Of a DNA stretch of 40,909 nucleotides, positions 1-7,412 are shown piece by piece. The translations under genes and the position numbers were made by a program. This DNA comes from a bacterium (GTDB lineage Bacteria; Krumholzibacteriota; Krumholzibacteriia; JACNKJ01): contig JAAEPZ010000672.1 in NCBI GenBank assembly GCA_024231955.1, forward strand, positions 1-40,909, given 5' to 3'. The notes under the pieces are model-generated. The model had not been told where the DNA came from and did no database searches. It was given only the letters and a program-made list of their open reading frames with translations. The number at the start of each line of letters is the position of its first letter. The stretch's first letter is position 1.

Positions 1-1663
1 CGAGAGGGGAGACGGTCACGTCGCTGAACACACCGGCGACGTTGCCGAAGAGCTTGTTGCCCTCCATGTTCGTCGTCAGGTAGATGTCCAGATCGCCATT
101 GCCGTCGTAGTCGCCCCAGGCGACGCCCTGGCTGTTGCCCGCGTCGCCAAGAGGCAGACCGTCGGTCGCATCGGCCCAGCCGCCCGCGCCGAAGATGCCG
201 AAGGTCTCGCTCCAGCCGAACTTGTTGTCGTTACCGATAACCTTGAGACGGAAGTCGGGACCGGTGCCCCAGGTGGACGGTACCGTTCCAACGGAAACGC
301 TGCCTGTGTTCGCAACCCAGTCGACAATGGTGCTCATCAGTTCATCACCCTTGTACAGGTTGATCTTGACCGAAGAGGCATCGCAGCCGGACCAGGTAAC
401 TGCCGCAGGCTCCTCACCATGACGCCAGACGGTTTCCGTGGTGGGTTCGCTGACGCCGAAATAGGTCCTCGGTTCGATCCCCCGGGTAATCCCCTCTTCG
501 TTGATGTCGCAGCCGGCCCAGGGACAATGCACATTGTCCAGGGCGTACCAGGCGTTCTGTCCACCACCCCAACCGTAGTTCATGTGGTAGTAACGGCCCG
601 TGTCGTCACGATAACCATCGCAGACTATCGCATGTGAGTAGATGCGATACTGCATTGGCCTTGGCGGCTGCTGGGTCAGTTCGTCAACGATGATGTCCCA
701 CCAGCCGTCCTGAGAATAATCGTTCCGCTCCACATAGTGGGCACCCTCGGCATAGTCGAAGAAGTCATGATATATGTGGGAGAAAGTGCCGACGTATGAG
801 CCGGATCCGCAACGGCCGAAATCCATCTCAAAGGCCACAGCGACCTCGAAACTCAATTCCGCCACGGCCGCAGCCTGCTCGGTGGTATAGGATCCGTTGT
901 AACTGGTCAGGATATTGTCCCAGTCGTACGGGTCGTTGAAGAACGCCGAGATACTGCCGCCTCCAACCAGGCCATCACAGGAGTCATCGCCATCCCAGGC
1001 GTAAGTGTGACTGCCGATGCCGACAGGAGGATATTCCCAATACTTCATGATCTGGGAGCCGGAGGTGGCTACGCAACCGACGATGGTCCGCCCACCGTCA
1101 CCCATCGGGCAATCGCCGTTGAAGGGGCTGCTCTGGTGCCAGGGCTCATAGACCAGCGGGCCCACGACTGCACGATCTCCACGATCGCCGCCGGGCATGA
1201 CGCCGTTCTCCAGCAGCCACGTCCAGGAATCGCGGTTGATGTCAGGGGCAACCTCTTTCGGCAGGTACTGAAGGCTACCGTAGTTATCCTCCAACATGAC
1301 GAGTGAATTGGTCATTGTATCCATGAGCAGATCACACAAGCCATCTTCGGCCATGGGATCAAAATCGGTTTCCGTCGACCAGGCCTTGATCGCCGGCAGC
1401 TCCCTGAGCAGGGATACAACGATAAATCCGCGCGGTTCAATAGGCGCCCAATATCCGAGCAGTTGTCCGTCGCGGACAATCTCATGGCAATCGGCAATCT
1501 CGGCCGTCGCCCGCTCGCCCCATGCGCCCTCTTCCGCCAAAGTGTGGCGTAGGAAATTGTCGGCTACTTGCCGAGCATCATCCAACCCCACAACCTCCGC
1601 ACCGGCCTGCAAGCCGATCAGAAGCAGCGAGATTGCTGCCAGTAAACATATTACTTTTCTCAT
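1..1663 (-). CDS. C10 (streptopain-family) cysteine peptidase with FG-GAP repeats, 3' end beyond the window
   Basis: The frame is open from an ATG at 1663 to the left edge, giving 554 residues with no stop. Residues 1-22 are a signal peptide (MRKVICLLAA start). The peptidase domain has the catalytic cysteine C197 in the motif VGCVATSGSQIMKYW and the catalytic histidine H344 in SHAIVCDGY, followed by the family's YHMNYGWGG box. Residues from about 500 start an FG-GAP/VCBS repeat (AWGDYDGNGDLD) cut by the window edge. The protein is closely similar throughout to the neighbour at 1841-4918, so the two are a tandem duplication. By analogy the missing C-terminus should carry more FG-GAP repeats and a PNPFNP sorting domain. 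Streptopain-type enzymes are secreted proteases with an inhibitory propeptide; residues 23-165 could be that propeptide. The extended -10 at 1716-1724 is its likely promoter. Confidence 0.9.
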   Translation of the reverse strand, partial: MRKVICLLAAISLLLIGLQAGAEVVGLDDARQVADNFLRHTLAEEGAWGERATAEIADCHEIVRDGQLLGYWAPIEPRGFIVVSLLRELPAIKAWSTETDFDPMAEDGLCDLLMDTMTNSLVMLEDNYGSLQYLPKEVAPDINRDSWTWLLENGVMPGGDRGDRAVVGPLVYEPWHQSSPFNGDCPMGDGGRTIVGCVATSGSQIMKYWEYPPVGIGSHTYAWDGDDSCDGLVGGGSISAFFNDPYDWDNILTSYNGSYTTEQAAAVAELSFEVAVAFEMDFGRCGSGSYVGTFSHIYHDFFDYAEGAHYVERNDYSQDGWWDIIVDELTQQPPRPMQYRIYSHAIVCDGYRDDTGRYYHMNYGWGGGQNAWYALDNVHCPWAGCDINEEGITRGIEPRTYFGVSEPTTETVWRHGEEPAAVTWSGCDASSVKINLYKGDELMSTIVDWVANTGSVSVGTVPSTWGTGPDFRLKVIGNDNKFGWSETFGIFGAGGWADATDGLPLGDAGNSQGVAWGDYDGNGDLDIYLTTNMEGNKLFGNVAGVFSDVTVSPL

Positions 1664-1689
1664 GGATTTGACCTCTATCGCTTCTAGGG

Positions 1690-1712
1690 TGTTCTCTTTA
1701 GACTAGAGAACA
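1690..1712. promoter_or_regulatory. Inverted repeat at the predicted transcription start (operator or 5'-UTR hairpin)
   Basis: The arms TGTTCTCT (1690-1697) and AGAGAACA (1705-1712) are perfect 8-base inverted repeats with a 7-base spacer. They lie immediately downstream of the extended -10 at 1716-1724, so they would cover the transcription start. This position suits a repressor site or a leader hairpin. No cognate regulator can be named. Confidence 0.4.
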
Positions 1713-1715
1713 GTA

Positions 1716-1724
1716 ATTATAGCA
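1716..1724 (-). promoter_or_regulatory. Extended -10 promoter element for the left-edge C10 peptidase
   Basis: On the minus strand this reads TGCTATAAT, a perfect extended -10, about 53 bases before the ATG at 1663. No good -35 is visible, which is usual for extended -10 promoters. The same nonamer occurs at 13735-13743 in front of the CotH gene. Confidence 0.6.
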
Positions 1725-1840
1725 TATTCATGCCTGAATTGGGGTACCTTTTCTTTCAGATGCCAGCCGGCGGCCAGTCAGCCGTAATACCCTAACACAC
1801 TTCGTTACTTACCGTTACGGAGCACACCTGACCTGACCCA

Positions 1841-4800
1841 TCACTTGAGCAGGGTCATTTTTCGGCTCTCCTCGCCCCCTCCTGCACTGAGATGGCAGAA
1901 ATAGACGCCGGAGGCGACTGGATGCCCCGAATCATCCCTGCCGGTCCACATGCAACTGTGATCTCCATTCTCAAAATCAACTCCATCGATCAGAGTGGAT
2001 ACCAACCCGCCCTGCAAGTCATAGATCGCGAGTCTCACCACCGCATTACGGGGCAGATTGAAACGGATCTCGGTTGCGGGATTGAAGGGGTTGGGATAGT
2101 TGGCCGCCAACCGGAACGGTGGATCGCTCATCTCGGCGACAGCGGTCATCTCCCCCTCTTCGATCTCGTGACACCGGTCGATCTCCGGGTTTGTGATCAA
2201 CTGGATGCCACCGCCAGGCCACTCCACCCTGACGCTGTCGACTACCGCCGCGCCGCCCAGTCCGAATTCGACACGCAATGAATTGAATGAGGCATAACCG
2301 GCGTCTCCACCCACCTGGCGGTTCTGCATGACACCTCCACTCCACAGGGTTACCCGTGCACCTATAGCTGCGTGATTGCTGCCGTTTCCCCGCAGATTGA
2401 GCTGCAGCCAGTGATGGCCGTTCTGCAGGTCATTGCGGAAGAGGCGATTGGGACCGTCCCCGTTGACAAGATAGAGATCGAGATCACCATCGTTGTCCAT
2501 GTCGGCCCAGGCGGCGGCGTTGCCGTCACCCGGATCACCGAGCAGCATGTCGGTGCTGTTGGTGAAGACACCAGCCCCTCCGTTGCGAAGCAGAATATTC
2601 TCACCCTGATTCACGACGTAGAGATCCAGGAGACCATCGTTGTCGAAATCGCCCCAGGCCACACCACGACAGTTGCCGGCATCCCCCAGGATCCCTGAGG
2701 AGATATCGACGAAATTGCCCTCGCCATCGTTGCGCAGCAGGCGGTTGGAACCGTTCACGCCGAGGTAGAGATCCTGGTCGCCATCGTTGTCCATATCCGC
2801 CCAGGCTCCGCCAAAGGCATTGTAACCCGCTCCCAGCGGCAAGCCGGCAGGCACCTGGAAACCATCGCCCAGATTGTGATACAGGGTGCCTCCGGCTGAG
2901 GTGATGAGGAGAAGATCGAGATGGCCATCGTCATCGTAGTCACACCAGTTTGCCGAGCGGCAGTAGCCGCCGTCGCCCAGTGGAGCGGTGGTCGCGTCAC
3001 TGAAGAGGCCCTCACCATCGTTGTGAAGAAGCCAATCCGCGGCGTAGACATTGGTGCAGTACAGATCCACCAGACCATCACCATCATAATCGCCCCAGGC
3101 GGGATCCATACTGAAGGCGGTATCGCTCAGCAACCCGGTGCCGATATCCACAAAAGCGGTACCGTCGTTGCGGAACAGATGATTGGCATCATTTGCCGTG
3201 CAGGCCAGGTAGAGGTCCAGATCGTCATCATTGTCAATATCGGCCCAGGCCGCCCCGCGACTGTGCGCGACAACCGCCAGTGGCGCCGTGGTGACATCGT
3301 CAAATTCGCCATCACCGAGATTGCGGAGAAGATGATTGCTCTGCTCCGAGTTGGCGAGATAAAGATCCACAAGACCGTCGCCGTCGAAATCGCCCCAGGC
3401 AACGCTCTGGCCATTGCCGTCGTCAGCCAGCGCACCCTCCGCCACATCCACCCACGCACCGACACCATAGATGCCGAAGTCGGCCGACCAGCCGAACGCG
3501 AATCCGTTGTCGCTGACGACCTTGATCCGATACCGGGCTCCCGTCCCCCAGGCGCTCTGAACGACGCCCAGAGGCTGCTCGCTGCCATCGTTGAGAGTCT
3601 TGCCGGTCAACAGCGTCACCAGCTCATTGCCGCGATAGAGCGCAATTGTGACGCTATCGCCCGGTGCCGCTATCCAGTGGACTTCGGGCAACGGCTCGCC
3701 ATGGTTCAGAACATCCACCGCCGGCGCTGGCACCTGGAAATAGCCGAGAGGCTCCAACCCTACGGCCATCGATTCTGACATGTAGTTGCATCCGGTCCAC
3801 GGACAGTACACGTTGTCCAGCGCGAACCAGACGTTCTGGCTGCCGCCCCACCCATAGTTCATGTGGTAGTAAGGCAGTCCATCCTGAATACGGTAGCCAT
3901 CGCAGATGATCGAATGAGTATGGATCAGATAGTGCATCGGTCGGGGCGGCAGGGCATCCATCTCACCGCGAATACGTGCGAACCACTCCTCCGCGGAGTG
4001 CAGACCGCGATCGATGTGCTCCACCGTACCTGCAAACCTGAAGTAGTCCGTGTAGATGGTGTCGATGATCGACCCGGATGCACCGGACCCGCAAACACCG
4101 TAGTCCATGTTGCAGGCCACGCCCATCTCGTAATTCAATTCCGCGACAGCCCTGGCCTGCGCCTCGGTATAACCTGCATTGTAGCTGTCGAGGATACTCT
4201 CCCAGCTGTAATCATCCGCAAATACTGCGGTCAACACCCCACCACCGGTATGCCCGCCACACGATGTATCGCCCGCCCAGGTGTAGGAGTGCTGCCCCTC
4301 GCCGTTCGGCGGATACTTCCAGTAGTGGAGAATCTGAGCTCCCGAGGTGGCGACGCAACCGACAACGCATGTTCCCCCATCGCCGGTGGGACAATCGTCG
4401 TTGTAGGGACCGCTCTGATGCCAGGAGGAGGTGAGTATCGGACCAACGGTGATCTCCTCCCGTAAGCTGCGCTCCCCCGTCAGCAGGCGCGCCCAGCCCG
4501 ACCTGTTACCGGCTTGATCGACCTCGGCGGGCAGATCATTCAGATCTCCATAGTTCTCTGTCAGGAACGTCAGGGTCGTCCTCAGGACATCGCGGATCAG
4601 AGCGGTGTAACCCACCTCCAGATCCGGATCGAAATCGCATTCGAAAGAGTAAGCCTTGATGGGCGGCATCTCCGTGAGAGGCGAGAGGATCAGATGCCCG
4701 CGCGGTCGGAGCGGCAGGTGGTAGCCTATCAGATGGCCATCGCTGTACAGGGGGCTACATCGTCCGGCGGTCACCGCCCGATCGGCGTCGCCGCGCTCGA

Positions 4801-4918
4801 TTCTTTCGTGGATAAAATTGAGGCCGACCGATTGAGCCTGGTCGATGCCGACAAGACCCGCATTTGAGCATGTGCAGAATACGCCCAGGAGCGCGATCGC
4901 GCCCAACAGCTTTTTCAT
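1841..4918 (-). CDS. Secreted C10 peptidase with seven FG-GAP repeats, UnbV domain and C-terminal sorting domain
   Basis: This 1025-residue protein starts at ATG 4918 after a G-rich ribosome binding site. Residues 1-20 are a signal peptide. The streptopain-like domain has C188 (VVGCVATSGAQILHYW), H335 (THSIICDGY) and the YHMNYGWGG box with W357. Residues about 505-830 hold seven FG-GAP/VCBS repeats with calcium-loop motifs of the type W(G/A)D-x-D-x-DG-x-x-DLY. Residues 835-905 match the ASPIC/UnbV domain (SNHAAIGARV, then FGLGGA and VRVEWPGG). Residues 940-1025 are a FlgD-Ig-like sorting domain with YPNPFNP and a terminal MTLLK. It is a tandem paralogue of the gene at 1-1663. The role is inferred: an exported cysteine protease held on a propeller-like scaffold, probably surface-attached or released. 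The peptidase call rests on both catalytic residues; the substrate is unknown. Confidence 0.92.
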   Translation of the reverse strand: MKKLLGAIALLGVFCTCSNAGLVGIDQAQSVGLNFIHERIERGDADRAVTAGRCSPLYSDGHLIGYHLPLRPRGHLILSPLTEMPPIKAYSFECDFDPDLEVGYTALIRDVLRTTLTFLTENYGDLNDLPAEVDQAGNRSGWARLLTGERSLREEITVGPILTSSWHQSGPYNDDCPTGDGGTCVVGCVATSGAQILHYWKYPPNGEGQHSYTWAGDTSCGGHTGGGVLTAVFADDYSWESILDSYNAGYTEAQARAVAELNYEMGVACNMDYGVCGSGASGSIIDTIYTDYFRFAGTVEHIDRGLHSAEEWFARIRGEMDALPPRPMHYLIHTHSIICDGYRIQDGLPYYHMNYGWGGSQNVWFALDNVYCPWTGCNYMSESMAVGLEPLGYFQVPAPAVDVLNHGEPLPEVHWIAAPGDSVTIALYRGNELVTLLTGKTLNDGSEQPLGVVQSAWGTGARYRIKVVSDNGFAFGWSADFGIYGVGAWVDVAEGALADDGNGQSVAWGDFDGDGLVDLYLANSEQSNHLLRNLGDGEFDDVTTAPLAVVAHSRGAAWADIDNDDDLDLYLACTANDANHLFRNDGTAFVDIGTGLLSDTAFSMDPAWGDYDGDGLVDLYCTNVYAADWLLHNDGEGLFSDATTAPLGDGGYCRSANWCDYDDDGHLDLLLITSAGGTLYHNLGDGFQVPAGLPLGAGYNAFGGAWADMDNDGDQDLYLGVNGSNRLLRNDGEGNFVDISSGILGDAGNCRGVAWGDFDNDGLLDLYVVNQGENILLRNGGAGVFTNSTDMLLGDPGDGNAAAWADMDNDGDLDLYLVNGDGPNRLFRNDLQNGHHWLQLNLRGNGSNHAAIGARVTLWSGGVMQNRQVGGDAGYASFNSLRVEFGLGGAAVVDSVRVEWPGGGIQLITNPEIDRCHEIEEGEMTAVAEMSDPPFRLAANYPNPFNPATEIRFNLPRNAVVRLAIYDLQGGLVSTLIDGVDFENGDHSCMWTGRDDSGHPVASGVYFCHLSAGGGEESRKMTLLK

Positions 4919-4949
4919 GTTCCCCCCAAGGTCCGGTATACTATCTCGT

Positions 4950-4958
4950 ATTATATCA
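4950..4958 (-). promoter_or_regulatory. Extended -10 promoter element for the second C10 peptidase
   Basis: The minus strand reads TGATATAAT, an extended -10, about 32 bases before the ATG at 4918. The -35 region is not recognisable. The G-rich Shine-Dalgarno stretch lies between it and the start codon. Confidence 0.6.
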
Positions 4959-5071
4959 CAAGCGGGGAGATACCTAAACCATTTCGGCTGGGGCGAACAT
5001 CGACTCAGACCCTATCCTCTGTCGTCACCGGCACTTACGCGCCACGCCGCACCTTCTGCTTTACGGGATGC

Positions 5072-5962
5072 TTACCGACGATCTCTGATTTTATCGCGCA
5101 GTTGCCTGATGTGTTCCGGTCCGGTCCCGCAACACCCACCGATGATGCATGGGTGCAGAGCCGCAATCGCCGAAGCATCAGCAACCCACTGTTCCGGAGT
5201 TTCACTGTAGCTGACATCGCCCTCAGAGACTGCGGGCATACCGGCATTGGCCTGAATAAGCAGCGGCAGCTGGGTGTGCATGCGGAACTCCCTTGCGACC
5301 TCCCTCATGAGCTCGCTGCCGTTGCCGCAATTTGAGCCCACGATATCGGCCCCCTCCTCGGTCAAACCCATCGCCGCAGCCTTGATATCGACGCCCATGA
5401 TGGTGAAGAAACCGCGCGGAGTTTGCTGGAAGGTCATTGTTGCCGCAAGCGGCAGATGAGGCGCGGCCTGTCGCGCGGCCCGCACGGCCAGACGCGCCTC
5501 GTGCAGATCCAGCATGGTCTCGACCAGGATCATATCGGCGCCGGCCTCCGTCAGAGAGCGAGCCTGCGCCAGGAATCCCTCCAGCAGCTCATCAGGCGGC
5601 GTATCTCCGTAGGGTTGCAGCATAAGACCGGTGGGTCCAATTGACGCCGCCACCAGCGCAGCGGAATCTTCGGCAGCCTGACGCGCCGCTGCAACACCGG
5701 CGCGATTGATCGCTTCAGCATCTCCCGCATGCCCATACTGCGCCAGCTTTGCCGGAGAGGCGCCAAAAGTATTGGTGGTAATAATCTCGGCGCCGGCTTC
5801 AACATAGAGACGGGCAATCCCTGTCAGGATCTCCGGTTGACTGAGGTTGACGGTTTCGGGGCACGCTCCCGGTTCCCCCCCCAACCGCTCCATCAACATC
5901 GTGCCGAGCCCGCCATCGCCCACCACGACCTCCCCGTTCGCCAAACGCTCCAGCAGATTCAT
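5072..5962 (-). CDS. Zinc-dependent homocysteine S-methyltransferase (MetH N-terminal / BHMT type)
   Basis: This 296-residue protein is a stand-alone homocysteine-binding TIM barrel. It has the N-terminal GDGGLGTMLMERL box and the three zinc-ligand cysteines of the family: C212 in VGSNCGNG and C277/C278 in GGCCGTGPEHI. These activate the thiol of homocysteine for methyl transfer. The start is the ATG at 5962, preceded by GGGAG five bases upstream. It is the last gene of the corrinoid operon, 40 bases after the corrinoid protein gene. That context, and the lack of any folate-binding or cobalamin domain in the protein, indicates that it takes the methyl group from the methylated corrinoid protein encoded next to it and makes methionine. 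Direct use of betaine or S-methylmethionine, as in BHMT or MmuM, is the main alternative. Confidence 0.88.
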   Translation of the reverse strand: MNLLERLANGEVVVGDGGLGTMLMERLGGEPGACPETVNLSQPEILTGIARLYVEAGAEIITTNTFGASPAKLAQYGHAGDAEAINRAGVAAARQAAEDSAALVAASIGPTGLMLQPYGDTPPDELLEGFLAQARSLTEAGADMILVETMLDLHEARLAVRAARQAAPHLPLAATMTFQQTPRGFFTIMGVDIKAAAMGLTEEGADIVGSNCGNGSELMREVAREFRMHTQLPLLIQANAGMPAVSEGDVSYSETPEQWVADASAIAALHPCIIGGCCGTGPEHIRQLRDKIRDRR

Positions 5963-6002
5963 CTCAACTCCCGCCTCTTGCGGCTATCCGTTAAGCCGAC
6001 CT

Positions 6003-6644
6003 TCATGCCGATTGCGCGAGCAGATCGCGTACGCAGTCGATTGCCCGCGAGGCATCGAAGGCGTAGGCATCCGCACCTATTTTCCGGGCGTATTCTTCTG
6101 ATACCGGTGCACCGCCGACAACGGTCAGCAATTTCCCGGACAGACCCTCGGCGTTGATCAGATCGATGACATCCTTCATGCCCACCATGGTTGTGGTCAG
6201 AAGGGCGGACATGCCGATGATCCGCGCACCCTCCTCCCGAGCCGTTTTTATGAACCGCTCGGGGGAGACATCCTTGCCCAGATCGATCACTTTGAAACCG
6301 GCCCCGCGGAGCATTATCCCCACCAGATTCTTGCCGATGTCATGCAGGTCACCCCGCACTGTGCCGATGATGACCTTGTCGAGTTCGGGAGCACCCTCCG
6401 TGATCAGGGTCGGCTCGATGAGCTTCAGAGCAAGGTTCATAGCTTTGGCCGTCAGCAGAACATCGGGCAGGAACACCTCGTGAGCGCGGAATTTCACGCC
6501 GACCGCCTCCATCCCGACCAGCAATCCCCCGTTCAGTATCTCCTGAGCCTTGATACCAGCGGCCAGAGCCTCCTCCGTCAGAGACACGACTCGCTCATCG
6601 TCGCCCAGTTCCAGCTCCTCCGCAATCCGCGTCAATATCTCCAT
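6003..6644 (-). CDS. Methyltransferase corrinoid protein (MtbC/MttC/MetH cobalamin-domain type)
   Basis: This 213-residue protein is the normal length for a two-domain methyl-carrier protein. Residues 1-85 form the helical cap domain and 88-213 the Rossmann-like cobalamin domain. The lower axial cobalt ligand is H101 in GDLHDIG (the D-x-H-x-x-G motif), followed by the SALL loop near 145 and VVGGAPVS near 175. The start is ATG 6644 with AAAGGA six bases upstream. It lies between the activation protein gene (63-base gap) and the homocysteine methyltransferase gene (40-base gap). It would shuttle the methyl group as methyl-Co(III) from the MttB-family enzyme to the homocysteine enzyme in the cytoplasm. 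The family is certain; the methyl donor is not. Confidence 0.93.
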   Translation of the reverse strand: MEILTRIAEELELGDDERVVSLTEEALAAGIKAQEILNGGLLVGMEAVGVKFRAHEVFLPDVLLTAKAMNLALKLIEPTLITEGAPELDKVIIGTVRGDLHDIGKNLVGIMLRGAGFKVIDLGKDVSPERFIKTAREEGARIIGMSALLTTTMVGMKDVIDLINAEGLSGKLLTVVGGAPVSEEYARKIGADAYAFDASRAIDCVRDLLAQSA

Positions 6645-6707
6645 GACTTATCCTTTACCGTAGGTTCGTGCACAGGGAACAGTCGTCCACATTGCACAGG
6701 TGCATGA

Positions 6708-7412
6708 TCAGGTTTTCGGCAATTCGGCGATTCTTGTGCGACATTCCAGTGTATTGCACCGCTCGCAGAATCCGTAATCATTGTCGAATACATGGATCTC
6801 AGGTTCACCGCCAACCACCAGACCGGAGGTGGTTTTCAACGGCAGCATCAGGCAGTTCTCGCCTAGTTGCACGCCGATGGCGGCGGAATCGATGAACTTC
6901 AGCAACGGTCGCTGACCCTCAATATTCCAACCGCAGTAACCGGGGCTGTAGCGGAGGGAGGCATAATTGCCGCCTCCAGCGCACTGCTCCCCGCGCCATT
7001 TGCTCTCCATGATATCAGCCGCCTTTTCGATCGCCGCGGAAGCGGCAAAGTCGAGCATCGCTCCCAGGGGGTATTCGTTATTGCGGAACAGCGATTCCAC
7101 CGTCTGAGTGATCAAATCGCCCAACGTCACCACATACACCGCCAACTGCTCCGCTTGCGGATAGATGCCCTCCAGCGGTGTCGCCCCCTCGCTGTTGCCC
7201 GAGTCCCGATAGATCCGCTCGAATTCGCTCCTGGAGATCGAGCGGATGATTCCCCGGGGCGCCGCGAAAAGCGAGAGCATCTCCAGAGCCCGCGACATCA
7301 ATTCCTTGACGCGGACAGCCGGTACGGCATCAGCCGGCAGCCCCTGCCCCATCAGAACATCAACGGGGTCGGGGATGATCTCATTCGACTCCATCACCAA
7401 TCGTACTTTCAT
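6708..7412 (-). CDS. Stand-alone MetH reactivation-domain protein (SAM-dependent cobalamin reactivation)
   Basis: The 234 residues match the vitamin-B12-dependent methionine synthase activation domain. The SAM-binding box RYSPGYCGW is at 154-162, and GVQLGENCLMLPLKTTSG at about 180-197 corresponds to the conserved MetH strand-turn with the S-x-x-PxKT/S-x-SG pattern. The C-terminus carries a CxxCxxxxC cluster (C216, C219, C224), which the MetH domain itself lacks and which could bind a metal or Fe-S cluster. Its ATG overlaps the stop of the upstream MttB-family gene by four bases (ATGA), so the two are translationally coupled. The inferred role is reductive remethylation of the neighbouring corrinoid protein after it oxidises to Co(II), the job done by RamA in methanogens. 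No RamA-like gene is seen here. Confidence 0.8.
   Translation of the reverse strand: MKVRLVMESNEIIPDPVDVLMGQGLPADAVPAVRVKELMSRALEMLSLFAAPRGIIRSISRSEFERIYRDSGNSEGATPLEGIYPQAEQLAVYVVTLGDLITQTVESLFRNNEYPLGAMLDFAASAAIEKAADIMESKWRGEQCAGGGNYASLRYSPGYCGWNIEGQRPLLKFIDSAAIGVQLGENCLMLPLKTTSGLVVGGEPEIHVFDNDYGFCERCNTLECRTRIAELPKT

Noticed and set aside
2921..3778. 285-residue plus-strand frame inside the C10 peptidase gene
   Set aside because: It is the antisense shadow of the FG-GAP repeats, where the repeated GAT/GAC codons keep the opposite frame open. It has no ribosome binding site and no recognisable domain.
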